Shown here piece by piece: positions 43,086 to 51,118 of a stretch of DNA of 64,000 nucleotides. The stretch's first letter is position 1; the number at the start of each line of letters is the position of its first letter. The translations under genes were made by a program, and so were the position numbers. Origin of the DNA: Chloroflexota bacterium (lineage in GTDB: Bacteria; Chloroflexota; Anaerolineae; Anaerolineales; UBA4823); assembly GCA_029265355.1 (NCBI GenBank), contig JAJUJL010000012.1, forward strand, positions 85,380 to 149,379, in the 5' to 3' direction. Below the pieces are notes generated by a model that was not told where the DNA came from, made no database searches, and saw nothing but the letters and a program-made list of their open reading frames with translations.

Positions 43086-43173
43086 GGGGCGGGTTTGTAC
43101 CAGCAAAGCGCCATCATCCGAAAAATGCGCCGCTCAGGCTTTCGAACAAAATCGATCAAAGCCAAAACCCGCC
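43086..43173 (-). repeat. 88-bp repeat with GGGCGGGTTT ends, copy B (inverted)
   Basis: Read on the minus strand it aligns with copy A at 42033-42120: same ends, shared GATCGATT, AAGCCTG/AGGCCTG and CTGGTACAAACCCGCCCC blocks. A further GGGCGGGTTTA at 43213-43223 resembles an isolated end. Confidence 0.85.
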
Positions 43174-43229
43174 TTTTACCCGGCGGTTAGATACACATCT
43201 ATGAAAAAGGGTTGGGCGGGTTTAAGCGA

Positions 43230-45245
43230 TTACGGGGAAAATTCCATTGCCAGGTTGATCAAACCGGTGAGCAGCAAAAATCCGCCGATCACTGCCGCCA
43301 CAATGACCACCGTCCGCCAGGGACCGCTCAACAGCGTTTCTGGCTGGCGCTCGCCCTCCACCAGGCGGCGCACCTGGCGGGCAGCCTGGCGCGCCTGGAG
43401 GCGGAGCGCCTCGTCGCCTGGCGGGGTCTCGATCGCCCACTGCCAGCCCTCGACCGTTGTGGGTAGCACGACACGCTGGCCCGGATAACCCTGCAGCCAT
43501 AAGCGCAGCGCCTCGGAGGGACGCACCAGCAGCTCGCCGGGCAGCAGCACCACTTTGGCTGCCGAAAGGGTCTCATCCGGCGCGCCGTGGCTGTAGGGGT
43601 GCACAGCCACTGGCGCTTCCGGCGTTTCTTGAGCCAGCGCCGTCACCAGCATGTCAGCAAATGGGCCCTCGTCGGGCGCCAAAACCAACACCGGGAACTG
43701 CGCCTGCCGGCGGCGCATGGCGCGCTCCGCCACCTCGCCATCCTGGCGCATCACATTCCAATGGTACACGCCAAGCAGCGCAAACAAAGCCACGGTTTTG
43801 AGCTGTTGCAGGGTGTTGGGCAGCAGCTCTGGCTCAGGCTCGCCCAGGGCGGCGCGCACCAACTGGTAGATCATCGCGCCGGCGCTGAACATGCTCCCAA
43901 TTACACCGGCGAAGAGAGCCGCATACAGGAACGAGCGGCGCGTCAGCGAGCGGCGGGCGCGTTCGCCCGGATCGCCTTCCAGCGCGGCCTCGCGGTTGAG
44001 CTGCGTCCAGGCGCCCAGCCAGACAGGCAAGCCGACTGCCAGGGCGGCGATCCCCTGAGCCAGCGTCCGGCGCCAGTCGCCTGGCGCTGCGCCAAGCAGG
44101 CGATCCACCAGCACGGCGATCAGCTCGTGCAGACCATAAAAACTGCCTGCCAGGCCGAACAGCACCAGGGCGTAATCGTACAGGCGGCGCAGCTCCGGCA
44201 GCCGCTGCGGGATGAATTGCTTGCGCAGCCTGCCAAAGCGGTCCAGCGCGCGACGGGCAAATGCCCAGCCGCGACCCAAGGCTGCCCGAGGGGTCGAGCC
44301 CGGCTCCAGAGCCACCGGTTTGAGGTCGCTGGATAATAACCGGCGACTATAGAGCCAGGCCCCCGCCAGCGGCAGCAGGCTGCCCAGGGGCGGAGCTAAA
44401 TCGCGCAGAAAGTCGGCTCGTTCTTGCATCTCGCCCAGCAAGGGCAGCAGCGCCTGCCTGAGCGAGCCGTAGGTAGAAACCAGTGTCGCTCCGGCGGCTG
44501 CCGCCAGGAGCAGCGACAGCGCTACCAGGCGGGTGGAGGCGCGGCGCTCAGCCAGCTCAGCCCACGCCCCACTCAGGATGCGCCCGGTGAACAGCCACAC
44601 CGGCGCGCCCACCAGGAGCTGCGCCAGGCCGCTGGACAGCTCGAAGCGCATGTCGTACTCACCCGGTTCGATCAGTCGGATCATCGCGCTGAAGGTCTGC
44701 GAAGCGCCCAAGACCGCCAGGCCCAGGCCGATCAGCAACCACAGGTGGCGGTGCAGGCGACGAACGCCGGCGTATTCTTCATCTACCGGCACGGCGCGCC
44801 AATCGGTGCGCAGCATGAATAACCCCCAGGCAGCCGCCAGCAGGTTGACCAGGATCGCTGCCAGGTGATCCACCAGGGCGGTTGTTAGCCGGTCGACCGC
44901 CGGCAGGCGCAGAATCTGGTTGAAGGTGATTTCGAGTATCGAAAGTGTATTGGTTAGCGCCGGCAAGAAGGCGGCGAACAGCACGCCGTACAGGAACACT
45001 GCCCTCAGGCGGGCTGAGCGCTCCTGCGCATCTGCCCGGGCGCGGCGCTGCGCCAGGAACCAATGCACGGCAAACACTGGCAATCCCACTAGCACCAATG
45101 ACAGCGAGGTGGCGATGCGCGCTGCCAGCAGATCTTGCGGCAAACCGGTTAACAGGCCGCGCGCCAGCCCAATTACCCCCCACACCACCGTTTCCAGGCT
45201 GACCAGCGCCACCGCGTACAGGTACAATCGGCGCAATGTGCTCAT
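43230..45245 (-). CDS. Large membrane protein with repeated DUF5671 domains
   Basis: A 671-residue protein with about fifteen hydrophobic segments. The unit RRLYLYAVALVSLETVVWGVIGL plus an LPVFAVHWFLAQR-type exit recurs near residues 1-100, 145-240, 250-300 and 335-460 (RRLYDYALVLFGLAGSFYGL, LPVWLGAWTQLNREA), as in DUF5671 proteins. The last 170 residues are a soluble domain (FPVLVLAPDEGPFADMLVTALA) before a final C-terminal anchor. Function unknown. The ATG is 6 bases after TATAAT, implying a leaderless transcript. Confidence 0.8.
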   Translation of the reverse strand: MSTLRRLYLYAVALVSLETVVWGVIGLARGLLTGLPQDLLAARIATSLSLVLVGLPVFAVHWFLAQRRARADAQERSARLRAVFLYGVLFAAFLPALTNTLSILEITFNQILRLPAVDRLTTALVDHLAAILVNLLAAAWGLFMLRTDWRAVPVDEEYAGVRRLHRHLWLLIGLGLAVLGASQTFSAMIRLIEPGEYDMRFELSSGLAQLLVGAPVWLFTGRILSGAWAELAERRASTRLVALSLLLAAAAGATLVSTYGSLRQALLPLLGEMQERADFLRDLAPPLGSLLPLAGAWLYSRRLLSSDLKPVALEPGSTPRAALGRGWAFARRALDRFGRLRKQFIPQRLPELRRLYDYALVLFGLAGSFYGLHELIAVLVDRLLGAAPGDWRRTLAQGIAALAVGLPVWLGAWTQLNREAALEGDPGERARRSLTRRSFLYAALFAGVIGSMFSAGAMIYQLVRAALGEPEPELLPNTLQQLKTVALFALLGVYHWNVMRQDGEVAERAMRRRQAQFPVLVLAPDEGPFADMLVTALAQETPEAPVAVHPYSHGAPDETLSAAKVVLLPGELLVRPSEALRLWLQGYPGQRVVLPTTVEGWQWAIETPPGDEALRLQARQAARQVRRLVEGERQPETLLSGPWRTVVIVAAVIGGFLLLTGLINLAMEFSP

Positions 45246-45251
45246 GGGATA

Positions 45252-45257
45252 ATTATA
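45252..45257 (-). promoter_or_regulatory. TATAAT box 6 bases before the DUF5671 gene
   Basis: Perfect TATAAT on the minus strand, 6 bases, then ATG 45245, no ribosome site. Predicted leaderless transcript. Confidence 0.7.
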
Positions 45258-45316
45258 GTCTTTAAATGCTGTAGCGGTTCAGCAGCGCCAAACCGCTACA
45301 GTAAAATCGCCAATGT

Positions 45317-46603
45317 TTACAACCAGCCGCGCAGTTCCATCGCCTTGACCACCCGGTCAATGGCGACCATGTAGGCTGCGTCGCGCATGTACACTTTTTG
45401 CCCCTCGGACATTTCCAGCACGCTGTTGAAGGCCTGGGTGATCTTGGTATCCAGGCGCTGCAACACCTCGTCCTTTGTCCAGTAGTAGTTCATGTCGTTC
45501 TGTACGCTCTCGAAGTAGGAAACGGTCACTCCGCCGGCGTTGCACAGGAAGTCGGGGATGATGAAGACGCCATTTTGCTTGAAGACCGCGTCGGCCTCCG
45601 GCGTGGTCGGTCCGTTGGCGCCTTCTGCCACCAGGCGCACCCGGCTGCTGACGCGCTTGACCGTCTCAGCGTTGATCTGGCCTTCCAGTGCGCCGGGGAT
45701 GAGCACATCCACATCTTTGCTGATCCAGGCATCGCCATCTTCGATGGTGTAACCCTCGGCTGAGGCTTTATCTTTATCGATCGAGCCGTAAATATCGGTG
45801 ATCGACATCAGGAAGCGCACATTCACCCCATCCAGCTTGGTGACGGTGTAGGGGGCGCGATCTTCCCGATCCCAATACGATACACATACCACCTTACCGC
45901 CCAGTAACTCGGTGAAGCCCAGCGCGGCGTACTGCGAGACATTGCCAAAACCCTGCAGGGCTGCCAACGATTTGGCTGGGTCCATCTTGAGATGGCGCAT
46001 GGCCTCGCGCACAGTGTAGATCACGCCAAAACCGGTGGCCTCGGTGCGTCCCAATGAACCGCCGCCGCCGACCGGTTTACCGGTGATCACGCCTGGTGTG
46101 TACTGCCCCACCAACTTGGAATACTCGTCCATCATCCAGCCCATCATCTGCGGCGTGGTGCCCACATCGGGGGCGGGCACGTCCTGGCGCGGGCCGATGT
46201 TGCGCCACATCTGGTCGATCCAACCCCGGCACAGGCGCTCTTTTTCACCCACGGTCAGGCTGGCGGAATCGACGGGCACGCCGCCTTTGCCGCCGCCCAG
46301 GGGAATATCCGCTACGGCGGTCTTCCAGGTCATCCACATTGCCAGGGCGCGCACCGTATCCAGCGTCTCGGCCGGGTGGAAGCGGATGCCGCCCTTGGCT
46401 GGGCCGCGCGCGTCGTTGTGCTGCACGCGGTAGCCAAAAAATACTCGCATGGTGCCATCGTCCATGCGTACCGGGATCATAAATTTGTATTCTCGGGTTG
46501 GCCAGCGCAGCATTTCGGCCACCTGTGGGTCCAGGTTGAGCAGGGAAGCGACGTGGTCGAACTGGCTCTGAGCCATTTTGAACGCATTGATCATTTCTGT
46601 CAT
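45317..46603 (-). CDS. gdhA: Glutamate dehydrogenase (Glu/Leu/Phe/Val family)
   Basis: A 428-residue hexameric-type glutamate dehydrogenase. Substrate-site motifs are GGIRFHP, MTWKTAVADIPLGGGKGGV (catalytic-type Lys in PLGGGKGG) and APDVGTTPQMMGWMMDEY; the cofactor domain has LQGFGNVSQYAA. The family interconverts glutamate and 2-oxoglutarate with ammonia; GxGNVS can use NAD or NADP. A good AGGAG site precedes the ATG. The leader is about 190 bases long and contains a terminator-like hairpin, so attenuation is possible. Confidence 0.92.
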   Translation of the reverse strand: MTEMINAFKMAQSQFDHVASLLNLDPQVAEMLRWPTREYKFMIPVRMDDGTMRVFFGYRVQHNDARGPAKGGIRFHPAETLDTVRALAMWMTWKTAVADIPLGGGKGGVPVDSASLTVGEKERLCRGWIDQMWRNIGPRQDVPAPDVGTTPQMMGWMMDEYSKLVGQYTPGVITGKPVGGGGSLGRTEATGFGVIYTVREAMRHLKMDPAKSLAALQGFGNVSQYAALGFTELLGGKVVCVSYWDREDRAPYTVTKLDGVNVRFLMSITDIYGSIDKDKASAEGYTIEDGDAWISKDVDVLIPGALEGQINAETVKRVSSRVRLVAEGANGPTTPEADAVFKQNGVFIIPDFLCNAGGVTVSYFESVQNDMNYYWTKDEVLQRLDTKITQAFNSVLEMSEGQKVYMRDAAYMVAIDRVVKAMELRGWL

Positions 46604-46689
46604 GTTTTCTCTCCTATAGGATCTGTTTTGGCGCAGTGGAGGGAGGTGGGAGCCTCCATTTTTCTCACTACGTTTGTTCGATTGGATTA

Positions 46690-46720
46690 AATATAAACGG
46701 GCACCCCGGACGGGCGCCCG
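46690..46720 (-). terminator. Terminator-like hairpin inside the gdhA leader
   Basis: On the minus strand CGGGCGCCC pairs with GGGTGCCCG (one G-U) over a 5-base loop, followed by TTTATATTT. It lies between the gdhA promoter and start, so it may be an attenuator. Confidence 0.6.
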
Positions 46721-46798
46721 CTTGTCTAGCTGCGTTTGCAGCGGCTATGTGGATCACGAGGCTCATCGCGTTGCACTCAGCGCAGATGTCTCTCTTAT

Positions 46799-46827
46799 AG
46801 ATTAGCAAATGTCCACAGTACCGTCAA
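46799..46827 (-). promoter_or_regulatory. Candidate gdhA promoter
   Basis: Minus strand TTGACG (46822-46827), 17 bases, TAATCT (46799-46804). Confidence 0.55.
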
Positions 46828-46977
46828 GTGATTTTGTTCATGGAACCCAAACACAAAGATCACAAAGTGCAGAAAATATTAACCAGGGACGAAGCATTCT
46901 GAGTGATCTCCACATTTTTCCTGGCGCCCTTTGCGTTTCGAATCTGCCTGGCGATCTGGCGGGTAAGCCGGGTTCTT

Positions 46978-48459
46978 TCAGCGCGTATGAGATTGCTTGA
47001 TCGCCAGCAGCTTACGCTGCAAAGCCTGTTGCACTACCTGGGGGTTAGCCTGGCCGCGCCCCAGGCGCATCACCTGTCCGAACAGCCACTGGGCAACCGT
47101 CTCTTTGCCGCTCAGGTAGCTCTCCACCTGGGTCGGGTTGTCTGCCAGCACCTGCTCCACCCAGGCTTCGATCTGCGCCTGGTCTGAAACCTGGCGCAAA
47201 CCCTTCTCTTTGACCACCTGGGCGGCGCTCTTGCCGCTCTCCAGCATTTCCGCCAGCACGCTCTTGGCGGTGTTCTGGTTGATTTCGCCGCTCACGACCA
47301 TGCCCACCAACTCCGCCAGGGCGGCGGGAGCGACCTTGATCTCGTCGATCGACTGGTTATAGGTGTTCATCCATCCAAACAGTTCACCGGTTATCCAGTT
47401 GGCGAGCTGCTTGGGCGGCAGTTCGGGGCGGGCGGCAAGCGCGGCTTCGAAATAATCTGCCACCGGGCGCTCTGCCACCAGCACCTCGGCGTTGTAAGCA
47501 CTCAGGCCGTGCTGCTGTTGAAAGCGACGGTAGCGGGCAGCGGGCAGCTCTGGCAAATCGCGGCGGATTTGCTCTACCCAGGCCGGATCGAGCACCAGCG
47601 GCGGCAGGTCCGGCTCGGGGAAGTAGCGGTAATCGTGGGCTTCTTCCTTGCTGCGCTGGGCGACGGTCACGCCGCGCGCCTCATCCCAGCCCAACGTCTG
47701 CTGCACGACGCGCTGGCCCTGGCGCAGCAGCTCGCTCTGGCGCCGGATTTCGTAATCCACGGAGCGTTCCAGGGCGCGGAAGCTGTTCAGGTTTTTGATC
47801 TCGGTGCGCGTGCCCAGCTCTGCACTGCCAGCCGGGCGCACCGAGACATTGGGCTCGATGCGCATCACGCCCTTCTGCATGTCCCCGGAGTTAGCGCCTA
47901 CATAGCGCAGCAGGCTGCGCAGCGCCATGGCATAGGCGCGCACTTCTTCTGGTGTGTGCAGATCTGGTTCGGTGACGATCTCCAGCAGCGGCACCCCGGC
48001 CCGGTTCAAGTCCACCAGGGAGTAGCTCTGCCCGTTTTTCTCCACATGGGTCAGCTTACCGGTGTCTTCTTCCAGGTGCACGCGGCGGATGCGCACGCGC
48101 TTCTCGCCGGTGGAGACGAAAATGGTCAGCCCGCCGTTGCGCGCCAGCGGCTGTTCGTACTGCGAGATCTGGTAGCCCTTGGGCAAGTCGGGATAAAAGT
48201 AGTTCTTGCGGGCGAAGACGCTCAGCGGGGCGATTTCACATTCCAGCGCCAGCGCTACCCGCAGGGCTAACTCCACCGCTCGCCGGTTGACCACCGGCAG
48301 CACGCCGGGCATGCCTGCGCACACCGGGCACACCGCAATGTTGGGCGCTGCCACGGTCGAATCCACCACCGGGCAGGCGCAGAACATCTTCGATTCGGTC
48401 TGGAGCTCGGCGTGCACCTCCAAACCGATGACGGCTTCGTAATCCTGTCTCACACCCAT
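46978..48459 (-). CDS. gatB: Asp-tRNA(Asn)/Glu-tRNA(Gln) amidotransferase subunit B
   Basis: A 493-residue GatB, the kinase and tRNA-binding subunit of GatCAB. Signatures: [37 protein letters not shown] with zinc-type Cys pairs, and the [17 protein letters not shown] motif ([19 protein letters not shown]); the C-terminal YqeY-like tail is residues about 345-490. It phosphorylates the misacylated tRNA so that GatA can amidate it. Its ATG abuts the stop of the aminotransferase gene (TAG|ATG). The partner genes gatC and gatA lie 4.5 kb upstream on the same strand. Confidence 0.95.
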   Translation of the reverse strand: MGVRQDYEAVIGLEVHAELQTESKMFCACPVVDSTVAAPNIAVCPVCAGMPGVLPVVNRRAVELALRVALALECEIAPLSVFARKNYFYPDLPKGYQISQYEQPLARNGGLTIFVSTGEKRVRIRRVHLEEDTGKLTHVEKNGQSYSLVDLNRAGVPLLEIVTEPDLHTPEEVRAYAMALRSLLRYVGANSGDMQKGVMRIEPNVSVRPAGSAELGTRTEIKNLNSFRALERSVDYEIRRQSELLRQGQRVVQQTLGWDEARGVTVAQRSKEEAHDYRYFPEPDLPPLVLDPAWVEQIRRDLPELPAARYRRFQQQHGLSAYNAEVLVAERPVADYFEAALAARPELPPKQLANWITGELFGWMNTYNQSIDEIKVAPAALAELVGMVVSGEINQNTAKSVLAEMLESGKSAAQVVKEKGLRQVSDQAQIEAWVEQVLADNPTQVESYLSGKETVAQWLFGQVMRLGRGQANPQVVQQALQRKLLAIKQSHTR

Positions 48460-49623
48460 CTACCCATGGCGCTGCACGAAGCGCTGAATGCGATGCAGCG
48501 CTTCCTCGATTTTTTCATAGGCGGTGGCGTAGGAACAGCGCACATAGCCCTCGCCACCCGGGCCGAAGGCGCTGCCTGGCACGCACGCCACCCGTTCTTC
48601 TTCCAGCAATTTCTGGGCAAAGGTTTCTTCATCCATACCGGTCACGGCGATGCTGGGGAAGGCATAGAAGGCGCCGTGCGGCTCGAAGGTTGGCAGTCCC
48701 AATGCGTTCAACCCGCTCACAATCAGCCGCCGTCGCCGATCGTATTCCTGGCGCATCTCCTCAACGGCTGCCTCGCCGTGCAGGATGGCTTCCAGGGCGG
48801 CGTCCTGGGCGGTGGTGGGCGCGGACATGATGGTGTACTGGTGGATGCGCACCAGTCCCCGTAAAATGTTGGCTGGCGCGGCGGCAAAGCCTACCCGCCA
48901 GCCGGTCATGGCGTAATTCTTGGAGAAACCGCCCAGCAGGATGGTGCGCTCCCACATGCCCGGCAGACCTGCAAAGCAGACGTGCTCCACGCCGTACACC
49001 AACTGGTCGTACAACTCGTCGGAGATCACAATCAGGTCATGCTCGGCTGCCAGGCGGGCGACCTCCAGCAGGTTCTGGCGGGTAGAGACGCCGCCAGTGG
49101 GGTTGTTGGGCGAGCTGATCAAGATGGCCTTGGTGCGCGGTGTGATGGCTGCTTGCAGCCGGTCTGGGCGCATCTGGAAGCCGTCCTCCACATAGGTGGG
49201 CACCTCCACCGGCGCGCCGCCCGCCAGGATCACCTCCGCCTGGTAGGAGACGAAGCACGGCGTGGGGATGATGACTTCTTCCCCGGGATTGAGCAACGCC
49301 GTCAGCGCCAGGTACAGCGCCTCGGAGACGCCCACGGTGATCACAATCTCGTTCGCCGGGTCATACTGCACACGGTAGCGTCTTTGCAGGTACTCCGCCA
49401 GCGCCTGGCGCAGGTTCAGCTTACCGGCGTTGGAGGTGTAATGAGTCTCGCCCTGCTGCAGCGAGCGGATACCAGCTTGCAGGATGTGATCGGGCGTGGT
49501 GAAATCCGGCTCGCCAATGCCCAGGGAGATGACATCCTTCATCGTCGCCACGATGTCGAAGAATTTACGAATGCCTGAGGGTTTCAGTCCCGCCACGCGG
49601 GTTGCCAGGTAATCTCTGCTCAC
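48460..49623 (-). CDS. Class I/II aminotransferase (aspartate aminotransferase-like)
   Basis: A 387-residue PLP enzyme. The start is GTG 49623, 5 bases after AAGGAG; the longer frame to 49638 includes that site. Motifs: ISLGIGEPDFTTPDH, the SSPNNPTGGV loop, VISDELYDQLVYG (Asp binding the PLP pyridine), and the PLP-Lys in LGGFSKNYAMTGWRVGF. The family makes aspartate or aromatic amino acids from keto acids; substrate is open. It directly precedes gatB with no gap, which fits supply of amino acids to translation. Confidence 0.9.
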   Translation of the reverse strand: MSRDYLATRVAGLKPSGIRKFFDIVATMKDVISLGIGEPDFTTPDHILQAGIRSLQQGETHYTSNAGKLNLRQALAEYLQRRYRVQYDPANEIVITVGVSEALYLALTALLNPGEEVIIPTPCFVSYQAEVILAGGAPVEVPTYVEDGFQMRPDRLQAAITPRTKAILISSPNNPTGGVSTRQNLLEVARLAAEHDLIVISDELYDQLVYGVEHVCFAGLPGMWERTILLGGFSKNYAMTGWRVGFAAAPANILRGLVRIHQYTIMSAPTTAQDAALEAILHGEAAVEEMRQEYDRRRRLIVSGLNALGLPTFEPHGAFYAFPSIAVTGMDEETFAQKLLEEERVACVPGSAFGPGGEGYVRCSYATAYEKIEEALHRIQRFVQRHG

Positions 49624-49643
49624 GTAGGCTCCTTGCACTTGGC

Positions 49644-49684
49644 GGATGTTGTGCAGGTGGACTCAGCCCACCTGCACAACATCC
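49644..49684 (-). repeat. Perfect 17-bp stem at a stop codon
   Basis: GGATGTTGTGCAGGTGG pairs exactly with CCACCTGCACAACATCC over a 7-base loop. It covers the last codons and stop of the small gene and ends about 10 bases before the aminotransferase ribosome site. No T tract; possible processing or stability element, or weak terminator. Confidence 0.7.
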
Positions 49685-49899
49685 CAAATCTTTGTTATTT
49701 CATTGTACAACAAGTCCAGCACCAGCATATCCTGGGTGCGCACCCGAAAACCAGGCCCCTGCGGTGTGCGCCAGCGCTGCAGGAGCGCCTCTACCACATG
49801 CCATTCGCCTTGCAGGCAAACCGCCTGGGGGCGCTCTGGGTAAAATGCCCCTGAGTAGCAGCGCACCTGCACTTCACACCGCGCCATTGGCTGAGACAC
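49663..49899 (-). CDS. Small protein between nucleotidyltransferase and aminotransferase
   Basis: A 78-residue protein. The segments QVRCYSGAFYPERPQAVCLQGEW, ALLQRWRTPQGPGFRVRT and YNEITKIWDV have the look of a small conserved beta-rich domain (similar to short proteins in which a Trp-Arg motif precedes an FRV strand), but no function is known. GTG 49899 lies 2 bases after the upstream stop, consistent with translational coupling; ATG 49887 is an alternative. No ribosome site is seen. Confidence 0.65.
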   Translation of the reverse strand: MSQPMARCEVQVRCYSGAFYPERPQAVCLQGEWHVVEALLQRWRTPQGPGFRVRTQDMLVLDLLYNEITKIWDVVQVG

Positions 49900-49901
49900 G
49901 G

Positions 49902-50915
49902 CTATAGCACCACCACAGTTTGGTCGCCGGCGTTGATCACGCCCGCTCGGCGGCTGATTTGCGCCTGCCTGCCGATCAGCGAGCCTTCCAGTATGGCGCC
50001 TGAGACGCAGGCTTCGTCTTCTAGGATCGAATTTTGGATGATGCTGTTTTCTACCCGGCAGCCTGCGCCAAGGGAGACATGGGGTCCGATGATCGACTGC
50101 CTGATGTTCGCCGTCGGATGGATGAAAACAGGGGGGATGATCACGGCGTCTTTGCCCTGAGCGGCTTCGGCGTTGTTGCTGCGCCCGTTCTCCAGCAAGT
50201 AGCGGTTGGTTTCCAGCAGCGCTTCCGGTGTACCGGCATCCAGCCAGACCTCCACGCTTTGGGTGCGCATCTTCAGGCCGCGTTCCAGCATGATGTTGAT
50301 TGCGTCTGCCAGGTAATATTCGCCCTTGAGCGACAGGTTGCGCTCCATCTGTGTCTCGATGGCTGCGATCAGGTCTTCCGAACGCTTGAAATAGTAAAAG
50401 CCGACCACCGCCAGGTTGTTGCTCATATCGGTCGGCTTTTCGATCAGGCGCCGCACCCAGCCATTCTCGCCCTGCTCTGCCACGCCAAAGCGGCGCGGGT
50501 CGGGCACTGGCTTCACCCAGGCGACGGCGTCGGCACTTTCCTCGTTCAGAAAAGATAAGTCAGTTTCGATGAGCGTGTCGGCGAAAACCATCAGCATCGG
50601 CCCTTGCAGGTACTGGCGCGCCAGGTGGATGGCGTGCGATTGGCCGCGCGGGTTTTCCTGCAGCACATAATGCGCTTTGAGCTGCGGGTGTCGCTCGCTG
50701 AGGTAAGCTTCGATCTGCTCGCCCAGGTAGCCGACGATATTGATCAACTCGATGTTTTGCGGGTCGGGCAGCGTCTGCAGCATATCTAGCACATGATCCA
50801 GCACTGCCTTGCCAGCGACGCTGATCAACTGCTTGGGTTTGCTCCAGGTGTGCGGGCGCAGGCGCGTGCCCAGTCCAGCCATGGGGATGACGACTTTCAA
50901 TGTTTCTTTGCTCAT
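49902..50915 (-). CDS. Sugar-phosphate nucleotidyltransferase
   Basis: A 337-residue enzyme. The N-terminal Rossmann-like domain has the pyrophosphorylase signature VVIPMAGLGTRLRPHTWSKPKQLISVAG, a metal Asp in MLMVFADTLI, and GEYYLADAINIML. The C-terminus (residues 240-335) is a left-handed beta-helix with hexapeptides (IGPHVSLGAGCRVENSIIQNSILEDEACVSG). Such enzymes join a sugar-1-phosphate to a nucleotide, for example glucose with dTTP or UTP; specificity cannot be read. Its gene overlaps a run of minus-strand genes down to gatB. Confidence 0.9.
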   Translation of the reverse strand: MSKETLKVVIPMAGLGTRLRPHTWSKPKQLISVAGKAVLDHVLDMLQTLPDPQNIELINIVGYLGEQIEAYLSERHPQLKAHYVLQENPRGQSHAIHLARQYLQGPMLMVFADTLIETDLSFLNEESADAVAWVKPVPDPRRFGVAEQGENGWVRRLIEKPTDMSNNLAVVGFYYFKRSEDLIAAIETQMERNLSLKGEYYLADAINIMLERGLKMRTQSVEVWLDAGTPEALLETNRYLLENGRSNNAEAAQGKDAVIIPPVFIHPTANIRQSIIGPHVSLGAGCRVENSIIQNSILEDEACVSGAILEGSLIGRQAQISRRAGVINAGDQTVVVL

Positions 50916-50976
50916 AACGAAATGATTTACCTCACCGTTGATGTCTGTGTTTCATTGTTTCGATTGCAAAATTACT

Positions 50977-51089
50977 TTTTTGATCTTGGTTGTCATTGCG
51001 AAACCAGCGTACTGTGCGGTCGTGGCAATCTCCTACCAGGTCATTTTGCGTGGCTTACGTCGTGCGAGCAGCTTATAGAAGTTGTCCTC
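50977..51089 (+). repeat. Dispersed intergenic repeat, copy 2
   Basis: Same family and orientation as 1463-1590, lying between the M3 peptidase and the nucleotidyltransferase genes. Confidence 0.75.
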
Positions 51090-51118
51090 ATTGGTCATAT
51101 CTTTCCGCCAGGAGCTCA

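Larger units (their letters stand above)
46604..46977. other. Gene-free stretch of 374 bases
   Basis: Contains the gdhA leader and promoter (up to 46827). 46828-46977 is a spacer after gatB with no recognised element. Confidence 0.5.

Noticed and set aside
42033..43173. Insertion sequence
   Set aside because: The enclosed gene encodes a membrane protein, not a transposase, and the flanking elements have their own terminal repeats.
46604..46800. T-box leader before gdhA
   Set aside because: The conserved T-box sequence (UGGNACC) and specifier features are absent; only a hairpin with a U-rich tail is supported.
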